Shown here: positions 11,638 to 24,216 of the stretch, piece by piece
Layout: the number at the start of each line of letters is the position of its first letter
Numbering within the stretch: position 1 is the stretch's first letter
Source: Alitta virens
Taxonomy: Eukaryota; Annelida; Polychaeta; Phyllodocida; Nereididae
NCBI GenBank assembly: GCA_932294295.1
Contig: OW028584.1
Location: 30,303,231-30,367,230 of the forward strand
Length of the DNA: 64,000 nt
Reading direction: 5' to 3'
Program-made: the position numbers and the translations under genes
Notes under the pieces: model-generated
What the model saw: only the letters and a program-made list of their open reading frames with translations
Database searches by the model: none
Told to the model about the DNA's origin: nothing

Positions 11638-14600
11638 TTAGTGAATTGGTGGATGTTCTTCAAGACCCAAATCATACTGGAGCTGTCTTCTTCTAGAACG
11701 AATCTCATCCCAATCAAAGTATATTCCCTCCAGATGGCGTGACATGTCATGGGCTGCATCCGGGGAAGTGTCAAATCCAGTTCGTCCATGTAGAACTCGG
11801 CGGTTATCCAAGACAATAACATCACCTTTAGAAACATAACAATTAAATCATCATGCTGTTGGTATTATATTGTCTCAACACAGAAGAATTAAATGTCTGT
11901 ATGTCTGTTTTTTGTATTGCAATGTCTCATTGTTGTCAGGTTGAAGCTCACTCATCAAATGAAACCAGCTGCAATGTATGATGAGTAATGGTTCTGAATT
12001 CTACAGCAATGGCCTTGTGGCACATTAAAATTTTTGTCCCACCCGTAAATATTAATACATAGTTCACATTGTTAGCAGTTGAATTACTGAAACAAAATTA
12101 AGACCTCAAGCTAATCAAAACTGTGTCTAATTGTTTCTATAGAAGCTTTACAGTTTACCAACCTTCCTTTAGCTTGAAATCAATGTGGTTTTCTTCTCTG
12201 TACAATATGTCGTCCCAATATCTCAATGCAGTGTACAAAGGTTTGACTTTCTCAGGGGGCAGGTCCAAGTAGTAATCTCGGTCTTGGTTGTTGTAGACTA
12301 TTTCTGCTACACTCCCATGTTGGTCTAGTCTGTGAACATTGAAACAAGATATGGATGGTATTTTATTACAGTTGGTGGAATTGATACGTTAACTTTCATA
12401 CATTTGTAAGGTGACACATGGTCCTATTATTTTGTGTTGGAGTTTAAGACTCATACTGGCATTCCTGGTGAGTGATAATCTTGTGAGGATCCTGCATTCA
12501 CTAAACCTTGTCACTAATGACAAGTAATATCTACAGTGACACCACCTGCACTCGAGTGATGCAAAACTCAGGCAACAGTGATAGACCTTCCATTGGCTCG
12601 AAGATGAGTCATAATTGCCTCATGAGTCATCATGGGATAGAACAGCTATAGTAAAATATATAGGAGTGTAACTCATCAATGCCGTTTGCATATCCATTCT
12701 ACCAGTAATGCTTAAGCATGATGGCTAGAGACAACAGATGCTGTGAATGATATTAACAGGTTCCAATCACAGTGGCAAATGAACAAAATTTAACACAGGG
12801 TGAAGAAAAGGCCACACCAAATTTCGACAAAATTATCTGAGCCAAGCCATATAGATTAGGGTGCATCAGTTGCCCAAACTTTCTCAGAATTTGATGTCTA
12901 TGTGATATTTTACGAGGCTTGGGCCCCTAAGCATGAGTAAAAATGCAGCTGAAATTTCCAACAGTCACCTCTTTCTTCTTTGTTTGCAGCATTGCCATCA
13001 ATTATTTTCTTGTTAAAAATGCCTGTGTCTGCGACAGGTAGCCATAGAGCTATGAACACAGGCTCGAAATGTGCAGAATACCCACTTTCCTTTATGCTTT
13101 CAGTACATAGTTGAGGTGTCAGGCTTCAGGATTCTAAGTTATTGGCCAAAAACTATTTTTATTGGTATTTCCATACAAATAATACAAAAAGGTTGTGCTT
13201 TTTAAAATAACAATAAAGTATCCTCTCGGTGTATCCTCTAATGAGGCTGCATTAATGTATTTTATGTTGCCTCTCTGTTACATAATAAGATTACAAAGAT
13301 CAGTGAATGAATGACATAATCAAACAATGGTTATGTGCTTTGGTGGCATTGAAATCTGCTGGTGATACTTTTCCCCTCCGTTTTTCAAAGCCATATGTCA
13401 TCATGTGAGTGATGCCACTACGCTCGGCCTTTGACCTCTGGCTATTACAATACACAAACTCCATGTTCACTACGAGAAACCACTAAAGTACATGTTTTGA
13501 TGTGATTGATTTTTCTGTATGCAGAGTTGATACTATTTTCAAGACTATCAAAACTTGCCTACGGGAGGTCTGGAAATATCTATAGTCTGCAAAAATGACA
13601 CATAATATACATATGGGCCAGAAAACTGCTACATTACAATTGTATGAGAGGCATCTACTTGAAACATAGTCAGCTGTAAAACCTGCTTGTTTTGAATTCT
13701 TAGGAATAATCTTTCATATTAGTCTTTATCAGGTATATTTCCCCATTACAAAATTGCCGGAAACACATCAGCTTATGTTTTATGAGTAAAATGTAACATT
13801 GTACTTTGTAATCATTACAATAATATTGTTTATCCCATTAAGTGGCTGATTAGATTACAATGAATCGTCTCACAATCATAAACTATATTTCAAAGGCTGA
13901 TTGTACTCAGAATCATGTTTGCTTTCTCATAAAAATCATGTTTGCTTTCTCATAAGACTAAAACCAGTTTGTACCAGTCTGAACTATAGGCTTTTTATAT
14001 AACAACGACACTCAGTTCTTGTATGTTATTTTGTACACACCAGAAAATTTTTGCCTATATGTGATAGTGTAAAACTCACAATCATCCTTGAGCATATATC
14101 AAAATTTACAATTTATGAACAGAAAAAATGAACTCACTTGATAGTAGGACCTTGTCTTAGCATATAGAACTTATAATGGTCATCTCCAACATCGTAAAAA
14201 TCAATCGGTGTATCTGTCAAAATTTTAAAGAGGTCGGGTCGTTCTCGTCTCATCTTTTCCGCAACATAAATACCATCCGCAACTGTGCTGCTTCCTCCCT
14301 TTCCTGAATACTGCTTTATGCAATGGGTCAACCACACCTATGAATATGAAAAATATAAGGTTAGATCCATTAAAAATGGCCTGTCAAATTTAACCTAGAC
14401 AAAGCTAGACAACCTCTGCTGTACAATTCTACCTGCCACTAAACAGAACTGTCTGGCTATAGCTGGCTACTCAAAGCCTGATCTAAAAGTACATGCATAT
14501 TTATGATATACTAGATACATTTCTTACATTTACCAAGGCTGATTTGTTTTTCAGTGGTGGTAGGTGTAAGCCGACTGTAAGCTTCCTAGAAGTGGTCAGG

Positions 14601-17600
14601 TGTGGGTGGCTTTAGCCAGTTACAACTACAGCCATTAATAGGTTGCTACAGCTGTCCAGAGTCAACCATTTTTTATGGAAACTGGAATTGAGTAACTTTT
14701 TATATGGGGAGAAGTCAGACAGAAAATGATATGATAGAAGTAGGCCAATTTGTCGGAGATGTGCTATTATTTGATTGTATTTTATTTTCGGTCGGTCATT
14801 TGCCCTGTCCGATCTTCAAGAGGTCATCTGGCCTTTCAAATGCTCTCCCCCTTGGGCTTTTTTGTCCTCTGACATCCAAGCAATTATTCTGAATTGCCTG
14901 CTTGTCAGAACGAGAATTGCATAAACTCAACACATGAACATCTAATATTCTGTAATTTCATTGTTAGACCTTTACTACCATTAGCCAGTCAAAATAGACT
15001 ATAAGAGAAATTGGTTATTTTACTTTAGATGAGTAAACGAGCAAAACGTGTACATAATTAGGTCACTGGGCTATGAGGTGACGACACATTATGTAGTGCT
15101 CTTCACAAATTACAACAGACTTATGCATATGTATCAACTTATATTTGAGTGCAATTTAGCACCCTGGTCAAGCCTAATTTAGGTAACTGCTACATCCATC
15201 ATGTCATTGCCAAAGGATTTAAAGCGCTAATCCCCCCACCACTGCAATTTAGCAATGAAAAGCTTTGTGCACATAGTAAAATGGCAGGAATACGTAAATG
15301 TGAATTCCAAAAATGAAACTTGGATAATGAGAAAACACTATCACATAAAGACTAAAACAATCGCACACATATATAAGTGGTATACCGTAAAGCATCCCAA
15401 TTTGTAACAACGTAGGCATGTGTCAGCGACGTCAAAACACAAAAAACACAAAACAAAGGTGTTATATCATATAACAAGATGGTAAAACGTACCCCAGGGA
15501 TATAATCATAGAAGGGTACATCACAATGTAGGCCAAGGGGTGCTGATGTGTAAGCTGGATTGGTTGCATCAGATTTCACCTGCACATGGAAAGTCACTCT
15601 GAATTTAAGAAAGAATTGATATATTTAAAAATGTTTTCATTATTTTGCTGGTTAATGCAGATTTCATTACTCTAGGCTTTTATTCTCTAAGCTTTAATCG
15701 AGTACACAAATAAATTTGCATGTTTTTCATATTTATGGATGATGTCAACAGTTTTGTGGAATTCAGAAAAATTATAGGTAACTTAAACTTTCCCTATCCC
15801 ACAGAACTCTATGTTGGACTCCTCTCAATCCCCCATTGCAAGTATGCCTGGTCTGAGGTGCAAAAATTATTGTGGGGAGCAAGTGGTTTGACAGTCTAGA
15901 TAGGTTTATATTTATTATGCAATAAGCCCTTGTGCATGATAAAACCATACAATGTAATATTCAAATTGCTTAGATGCTTATGTTAAGGCCTTCACACACG
16001 ATTAGCTATTGTAAATTCACAAACTTAGAATAATTTCCAGTTGATATTTGTAAGTGACATATATTGTAACTGCTGACATATATAATTCACATTTATAATG
16101 TAACTTATGACATGACATCTATTCATCCTTATCTTCATTCATTTTCATCTCATCGTACTTTCTCAGGGCCATACAACCTTCAAGCATTGCTTTTCTATAT
16201 GGATTTAGATAACTTGCATATATTTTTTTATATATATAATTGGAATTGCTGAAAATTTAATAAATTCAAACACGGTATTTTATTTTTTTTGTTTTTGTTT
16301 AAGATCATAAATCTAACAAAGTATGTACCCATAGTTAGTAGTTCTCAAGAAAGCAATTCTGTCTGCTAACTTTTCCAGCTGACCAACTTCAAGAGGGGCT
16401 CCTGTCAGCATATGTAATCCTTTCTTTTCTGTTTCGAACAAAAACTTGAACAAGGCTTTCTCATCATTCAGTATCTGGAAACCAAAAATCCTTTTCAGTG
16501 TACAATAGGATTCAATATTTCATACAAAGCATAGAGCACCACAAAATTTTCTTCTTTTTCTTTTATTTTTGGCCCTTTCAAATTTTTCCCAAATGAACCC
16601 CCACTCCTTTCACAGAAGTTTGCACCATTTTTTGTAATGTCCCACGGAGATCTAAATTTGGAGGTGAATAACATTGTTAAGAATGCAGGACGGGTCCAGT
16701 GATGTTAATAGTGAAGGTGGTTTAATTGTGAGATTGCCTGACAACCTCCATTCCCAGACAGCAGTCCAAAGCGGGCCAGCGTCATTTCTATATTGGCTGC
16801 CATCGTTACAACATCGTTTCAACATCAATGACATCTACTGATGTTCAAACGATTTGGGATGCTGTCTGGGTTGCATTTTCAAGTAGCGAAAACCTTTTGT
16901 TCATTACATTCTGGATGGAATCGGTTGGAATGTTCCCTTCCATTTCTTTCCTTCCCCATAATTCATGTGCAGGTGCCAGCCATTTGTGTCTGATTTTCCG
17001 GTTCCTGTTGTTGTATGCCCTCTGGTGGAGCCAGTCGAAACCAAACTCACTGACATGGCCGCCTGGCCAGTTGATTAATATCTCCTTTTTCGAGTCATCA
17101 ATCTGAATGAATATGAATGTTTGTGACAATGCATATATGCCAAAAAGTCAAAACCTCTGCATAATATTTGGTGCAAATTTTGATACTGAAAATGAGAAGG
17201 GGTAAACTACGACAATGGGGAGAGATTTTTTAAGGACAGCAGCTGCAAGTGATGGGATATATTTTTTACTTACTGTCACATTCTGTGGTTTTATTTCAGG
17301 ATCAATGTCCTGCATGACCAATCTCCTTGCCTTGGATGTGTGAACATAGCATTTGTCACAGAGGCAACAATCCCTCAGCCAAACATACGGGAAGGTGTCA
17401 CGAACATTACCATCCCATGTGATGGATAATGATTCATCTTCACAACTGATGCTGTTCACTTTTGGTGCAGAAGCAGGTGTTGTTGTATAAGGTCTTGCAG
17501 AAATTTGAGGCATATGCTGGGACAGGCAAATTGCCCCTTTACTGATGTTGATGGTGCTATGTAATTTTTTGCATATCAGAGAGTTCAAACCGCTCTGTAT

Positions 17601-17681
17601 GGTAGTTTGTCTTGGTGCTTGTTTCAAGGCTTGAACCAGACAACGTCCGTGGTGCAAAATTTGATTGCGGACAAGAGCCAT
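11638..17681 (-). CDS. BBOX1-like: gamma-butyrobetaine dioxygenase-like, gene B (complete, 7 coding exons)
   Basis: Likely an Fe(II)/2-oxoglutarate dioxygenase of the GBBH/TMLH family, which hydroxylates carnitine precursors. Exons are 17681-17274, 17102-16908, 16474-16329, 15598-15493, 14337-14138, 12329-12163 and 11825-11638. All have AG/GT borders and phases that join without a break into 469 residues. The N-terminal domain has Cys106, Cys108, Cys111 and His152, matching the zinc site of BBOX. The catalytic domain has the HxD pair in LHCD (His274, Asp276), the distal His in VLHGR (His420) and the 2-oxoglutarate Arg region RHLEG. Similarity looks closer to BBOX1 than to TMLHE (EF.WL, IKQ, RHLEG patterns). 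Unlike vertebrate BBOX1, it has an acid-free N-terminal extension of about 75-80 residues, suggesting mitochondrial import. The substrate is inferred. A TTTATT at 11,287 (AATAAA on the minus strand) may be the poly(A) signal. Confidence 0.9.
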
Positions 17682-18315
17682 TTTTTTCCTGAAAAAAAAC
17701 CAAGAATGATAGAAGTAATTTTTAAAGTAAGAGGTTTTTGCAAGGAAAATATTCAAATCAAATCCCATGTTTATTACTAGAAATAATAACTACTTAGTGA
17801 AAACATCTCAATTTATATAAAACTATCTACAGTTAGTTTCATAAAATATGGTATACTCTAGACAGCTGTGGCAACCTATTCCACTTCTGTCTACTCCTAT
17901 CTTACACCTACCACCACTTCAAAAATATGAACCATGGTAAATCTAAGAAATTTATCTAAGATATCATAAATATGTATTTGACATGCATCTTTTCAACAAG
18001 AAATGACATACATGCGTAACTTGCAACTTATGCCCCAGATGGTGCTGCATGTACTTTTCGATTCGGCTTTGAGTAGCCAGCTTTAGCCAGAGATAATAAA
18101 GAAGTTGTCTCTAGCTATGTCTAGGTTTAATTTGACAGGCTGTTTTTAAAAACACTAACTGTACAAGATGATCAATCTGCTAGATAGTGCTTCAAGGTTA
18201 AAACATAGGCTGCTGCAGTAGCATACCTTAAGACCATTTGAAAGATTAAAAAATTAATTTTGTGACTATGACATGTGAACTTATCATGGGGGCCCAAAAT
18301 GAGACAATTAATTAA

Positions 18316-21000
18316 AGGGGAACTAACACCTTCAGCACTCTACCTCGGGGTAATTGTATAATGCGGACCAGGCAGACCATGCGGACCAGCGCTAAAACAA
18401 ACAAGCGTTTGTTTGTTTAGACAAATACAACACACCCCTATTTCGGTCGTATATTGAAGAATGCGAACCATGCAGATCATGCAGACCAAAAAGAAGTTTG
18501 AGCAATCACCAGCTAAATTTAAAAAATAATAATAATAAAAATAAAACAATATAAAGAATAAAGGAAAGAGTACATTAAAGAAGAACAAATTACAAAATAA
18601 AAGGACAGGAAAGCTGCCATATGATTGGCCAGAAGCTATTGAAAATTTTCACCTTCTGATTGGGCATTTTATTTCCTCAATCCTGATTGGCTTTCTCCAA
18701 GGGTAAGTTAGTATATATAATACAATTAATTATTTCTGCAGACCAATCTTAAAGATAATGCCATTATTATAAATAATGCAGACCAAGTTGTAGATTAATG
18801 CAGACCAAGTGCAGACCAATTCTCTGAAAGTGCAGACCAGATCTAGAAACTGCAGACCAAGTTTAGGAAAATTCAGACCAGGTCGATCTGCCCGGCCCCT
18901 TTTTGCTGCCAGAATCCGTCGCCAACCCGGCGAAAAAAGCTGTTACATAACCGTTACGTCACTCTACGGGTTCACTATGGCTAAAACAGCTTAGTGTGAC
19001 TGGGGCTTTAGCAATAGAAAGTTATAGAAAATGCATACCAGATTATATTAGTTATAGAAAAGGCAGACCAGATCTGATAAATTGCAGACCAGGTCTGACA
19101 GAGTGCAGACCAAGTCTGACAAAGTGCAGACCAGATTTGAGAAAGTGCAGAAAAAGTTTTATGTTAATTAGTATTAGATAGTGCAGACCAGGTATGAGAA
19201 AATGCAGACCAGGTATGCGAAAATGCAGACCAATTGAGTCTATGTCAATGCTTTTTTGTGGGGTGCAAACTATAAAATGGATTGCTTTCCACATGGATTA
19301 CGAATCAAGTGAAATTACATTACCTTACTGGCCACATAATCACAGCAACAGTCTACCTAAGAAGAAATAGTTATTTTGGTCTGCATTGTCTGTATGGTCT
19401 GCATTTTCACTCAATGGCGAAATAGGGGTGTGTTGTACTAGTCTAAACAAACAAATGGACGATAGGCACTTGTTGGTTTTAGCGTGGTCCGCATGATCCG
19501 CATGGTCCACCTGGTCTGCATTTTACACTCACCCTTCTAACTCTCAGAAGTTAGATTGGGTCCATTGAAACAACCACGCTATTGATAATAAAATATCCTG
19601 GATTTTTAGCAATGATTAGCTCTGTGTTGTGAACTACGGAGACCGCCATTTTCAACTTTCCCGTGTGTCTTGCACTAGCTGGAAATACGTCACTGTTGTC
19701 CAAGAGACTCTCTCAGGTGTTACTGGCACTCTCTCAGGTGTTACTGGCACTTGAGCCTTTGAACATGTCATTAGACACGGTTCTCACTAAGTGTCAAGTA
19801 AATTGCCATTGAAATATTTGAGCTAATGTATTTTTTAGAGATCAGTTAATTTCGACGTCCATTAGCCGGTGTAATACACTGAGTATACTACTTGTCCACT
19901 GAGCAATTTTAAATTTATTAAAATAATTTCTTAGTGAAGGTGTCAAGCCATAAAAAACAGTGTGTTGGATGTGAAAAATAAGTTAATGATATCTTATTTC
20001 TATCTATTTATTCATGACTGCTTGAATTTTAGCATACATAGCCTTCCCTCGATCCCCCATACTAGTTTTAAATGTGTCTATAGGAATGCAAGGGGCACAC
20101 GAAGCGTAGGCCTATAAATATATATAATTTTATTTGACAATTAAGATGTCAGATAACATATATATGTCATAAGTACATAAAAAATAAAATTAAAAAAAAG
20201 CAATAAGAAAAGAATAAAATAAATAAGGAATACAACAAAGACTATAGATACAGACGGTTATAAAAACACTTAAGGGGGAGGGGGATATGCCCGTAACAAA
20301 ACCGCCCACTAACACTATAGATATACACTTATATTATACTATAAATATACATCTACTATAATTTTTTGTTTAAGATGGTGACATGCTTTAGGTGCCAAGG
20401 AATTTTTGCCTATCTTTTCACAAATTTGTTTGAAGAATTTTTTCATTAAAACTATAATTAGGGTTTTCTGACTCCCATATGCAAGACTAAATTTATTGTA
20501 GAGAACATAATATATGGGCATGCCAATGATATAGCCTGGTATTGATAGGTAATTCTGGCTTCCATATGCTTATACTAATTGTAATTCAGTCTCCCAGTGT
20601 CAAATGGTGTAGACTGATGCTTGAACCGGCCATTATTCTTTTTTATTATAATTTTTTCACACATTGCCGGGCCTGAGGCTCATGTACCATTTAAAGAATT
20701 TACAAAGAAAAGCAGTATTAACAATTCTGTGATGCCCAATAATAGCTTAATTTAATCTATCTATAGACATATAAATATAGACTATGTGTAGACAATATTT
20801 ATTTATTTTCGGTTTTTGATATAAAAACCTTGTGGCTAGTGCTGTATTCAGCACTTGGTGCATCAGTGACGTCAAAATTCACAATTAATTTGCTTAAAAT
20901 ATGACAAAACTCAACTTTTTGACACTTCCTTTCACAGCAATTTTCTTTAACATCTGATTAAACTTTTGAAATAAACATACAAATATCCTTTACTTCCCCT
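18316..21000. mobile_element. 2.4-kb TTAA-flanked transposon plus 274-bp indel (unit 2)
   Basis: This is the unit-2 copy of the TTAA element at 2,653-5,063, with the same ends and internal repeats. It differs mainly by 274 additional bases at about 19,834-20,107, absent from unit 1. Since the sequence around the indel is otherwise identical, either copy 1 was deleted or copy 2 gained an insertion. I see no obvious terminal repeats on the 274-bp segment. Confidence 0.75.
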
Positions 21001-21451
21001 TTAAGTTCCTATGATGAGGGCAAATTTTTATATTTTTTGCCAATTATTTATATATATATTTCGTAAATAAAATATCCTATATGCATAGAGCATGAAACTA
21101 ATTTTTTTTAATTTTAAAACATTTATATTCACTTTATTTCTCCAAAATTGTATAGATGTCATTGTAAACATACATTACTGGGGTTTGGAAATGTAGCAAA
21201 AAACACAATGTTAGTTGTTATTCCATATTTTCTATCATAAAAAAGTATGAAATGAATTTCAAATAAAAGTTTTGAAAGTGAAAGTACTACTTAATGTATA
21301 GAGGTTTGAGAAAATACGAAATTCCACATTTTCCCTTCATTATGTCTAATATACAACGAATATCATAATAAGCTGATCAAATTTTTAAAAATACTCTACA
21401 ATTTCATGGAATTCATTGTTAGCATAGATTACCAGGGTTTAGAGAATTTGG

Positions 21452-21642
21452 TGGGTGGGTGGGTGATTAGGGCTTTACGTCCTGTATTTCTGCACCTGAT
21501 GGGCTAATTAGGACAGGCAGGGACCATGGCAATGAGATGAAGGATGAAACAGCCATCCAACTTAGGCTCGACTGGGAATCGAACCTGGGACCCAGCGGTT
21601 GGAAGCCCAGAGCGCTACCTCTGAGCTAGACCCCCGTCCCCA
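21452..21642 (-). mobile_element. tRNA-derived SINE (unit 2 copy)
   Basis: Same insertion as 5,515-5,705, carried by duplication of the unit, with the same flanking AGAGAATTTGG duplication. It is not an independent retroposition event. Confidence 0.85.
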
Positions 21643-23508
21643 AGAGAATTTGGCAAATAACACAATTTTGAAAATACTTTTTATATAGTGATGGAGATGC
21701 ATGATCAATATATGGAGCGATCAAGATTTCATAGAATTGGTATTGCTTAGTAACCAACTGAAAACCATTATATATCTAATGTATATATAAATATAACTCA
21801 TTTGCTGAATGATGACTACATAATTTGAAAAAATTGACATGCAAAACTCCCTTAGACCTATCAGTTGGGTCACTTAATGGCAAGTAAATTAATCAACAAT
21901 TATATATTGTAATTAAAACAGATTTTCAATGTGCTTTCAAAGGATACCCTCTAGTTCTTGCTTACCTGACTATCGACACGAGCCTTCTTTCATGATTTGA
22001 GAAAACTGCCTCTTTTCAGTGATGTAATTTAAACTTTATCTTATGTGAAAATGGCATGTGGTACCTAATGAATGGATACTCTCGCTTTGTTTCCAGATTA
22101 GCGCTGTAATATATGTATCTTTTGTGAAAATTGTGACCATTCTTTAATCTTCACCTGATCTAGATTACATTTTTGTATGATTTTTTTTATATATGGTGTC
22201 TGAAAGAAGTTAGGTCAAGGACCCAGTCTTGCAGACTGTTTAATTTGATTCGTTGTTCAATAATGAAGAACCCGTCGGGGGCTTCTTGACTTATTTTAAT
22301 GTATTTGACCCAGAAATGTTCCTGCACAACTAACCTAGGTAGTATTGACCTTAATTTTGGGATAAAGTCCTTGGTTACAACTTCCAAAGTTTATAAATTA
22401 AAGATTTAGGCATAATTGAACTTGTAACTATGGAGTATTACTGCAGTAAACAAGCTAAACACTGCTCAGTTGAGCTATTTATAGACCACAGAGGCCTGCA
22501 CTTAAAAAAAACCCACAAAATTCTCAACTAGAAGATCTCATGGCAGAGTGGATAGGGCGCTCACAACTTAAATCTGAGTGTGGTGACATTAGTGCGAATC
22601 TAACTCAGTAAACTTTTTTTTTCTTTCATCAAATTGACAATAACATATTTACTGCTATCACACATTATACATATATTTATTACACTTTAAGTAGGTATTT
22701 ACAAACGTTTTTCATAGCAATTAATAAACGCAGAAAATGACGGGTAAAGATTGCCAGATATCTTCTTTTTTTTTTAAGAATTTTCTTGTTTCTAATTACT
22801 AAACAGTTAGATTGTCTTCAGCACTGGAAGCGGTTTTCATCGCGATTCATAAAATTGCATTGTTTTATGGTGAATTCTGACTCACCGTGACTGCAAGATA
22901 TTTATAAGCTATAACGCAAGTCATAATTATGCTATATTTAAATTGTGTTTGTGCTAATGTGGGACCAGAGTCCATAATTCAAACTCTGGTTCTAATACAA
23001 TGTTATCAGATAAAAAACCTAATCTCTTTCAAAACCGGATCATTCTTTTGTTGTATTTTGCAACAGGTTGAAACATTTGAATCACAAGTTGAAATTGCTG
23101 ATTTATTGCATGAAAATTAGGAGCATGGAAAAATAACAGCATGTCAAGATTAGTAATAGTGTGTGTGCACTCATTATTTTTCACTATAAAATAAGGTAAG
23201 AAGAAGGCTGTAAAACCGTGTTCATGTATAATCCCATGAAAAAAAATATGAAGACTACTGCATGTCCTTCATACTGCAAACTCAGGTGCAAATGAGTCAG
23301 TATCAAGCCATCTGAAGAAAGTACTGGGGCTGTTGACTTAACAAAATTTGGACAAATGAGGAAAAGAAAGTTTTATCCACTATACTTTTTAAACCCTCTG
23401 GATCCACTCTTGGTCCTAAACTGTACCTATATATATATATATCTCCTGGGTCTATCTATAGCTATGCAGTAGCAAATTTAGGGGGGGGGGGGGGGGTCAT
23501 TGGGTCAT

Positions 23509-24216
23509 TGTCACATTCAAAATGTGATGTTTCAAAATTACAGGTAATTTTTCCTAAGGGGGGGATTTTGTCACATTCAAGATAGTAGCTAATTAATTTA
23601 TCACAGTGAGGAGCCACTAGGCTTGGATTAACTAGTGGTGCCACATGCATTAGTTAATAGTTAATCCCAAAGTCACTCAAGTGTGACAGCACATGGCATC
23701 TCCACAGCCTCTGAGAGGAACCAGAGAGTTCCTGGAAAAACTTTGTTACTATCCCGGACGAGCCCCCATGATGTTACAACTTACAGTCCATGCAAGTGAA
23801 TCTTGAAGTTTTGAATTGTCCAACATCGCACAGTCGGGACTTGGACCACATCATTGATCAACATGGAACAGAACTACACATCCCATACTGGACCATTGGT
23901 ATATATGCCATGATTGGGAATGATTAACTGCACTGAAGACTTTATTAATTGAGTTGCAAACAAGAGACAATTATAATTGGGAATTCTCATTGACTTGAAA
24001 CATTAATTGATTTCATTGAAATAATATTGATTATTTACAATTATTGAGGGATTTGAGTTTACTTTAGTTCTTTGAGTTGCAACCAGGTATAATTTACATG
24101 TCATATGTCATAATAATATTAAAATCATTGTATTAATTTAATAGTGTGTTCTTGTCTTCTTTGGCACAACCAACCAAGCTACTGTCAATCTATATACCGC
24201 TAGTCCAAACGTGACA
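23509..24216 (+). mobile_element. deleted LTR retroelement: polypurine tract plus one LTR
   Basis: A 708-bp insertion starts TGTCAC and ends GTGACA, flanked by a 5-bp GTCAT duplication (23,504-23,508 and 24,217-24,221). Unit 2 has the empty site with a single GTCAT (7,562-7,566). Inside, a purine tract AAGGGGGGGA (about 23,556-23,565) is followed at 23,569 by a second TGTCACATTCAA, identical to the element start. The simplest reading is a 648-bp 3' LTR (23,569-24,216) preceded by its polypurine tract and the first bases of a 5' LTR, with the interior deleted. No coding remains. Confidence 0.75.

Larger units (their letters stand above)
7525..23466. repeat. tandem BBOX unit 2 (complete)
   Basis: This is a complete unit running from the 3' flank through a whole minus-strand BBOX-like gene and about 5.8 kb of upstream DNA. 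Its left half (7,525-15,662) pairs with 23,467-31,985 of unit 3 with scattered substitutions and small indels. Its right half (15,664-23,466) pairs with unit 1 almost perfectly. The boundaries are inferred from where unit 3 loses homology and could be off by tens of bases. Confidence 0.8.
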
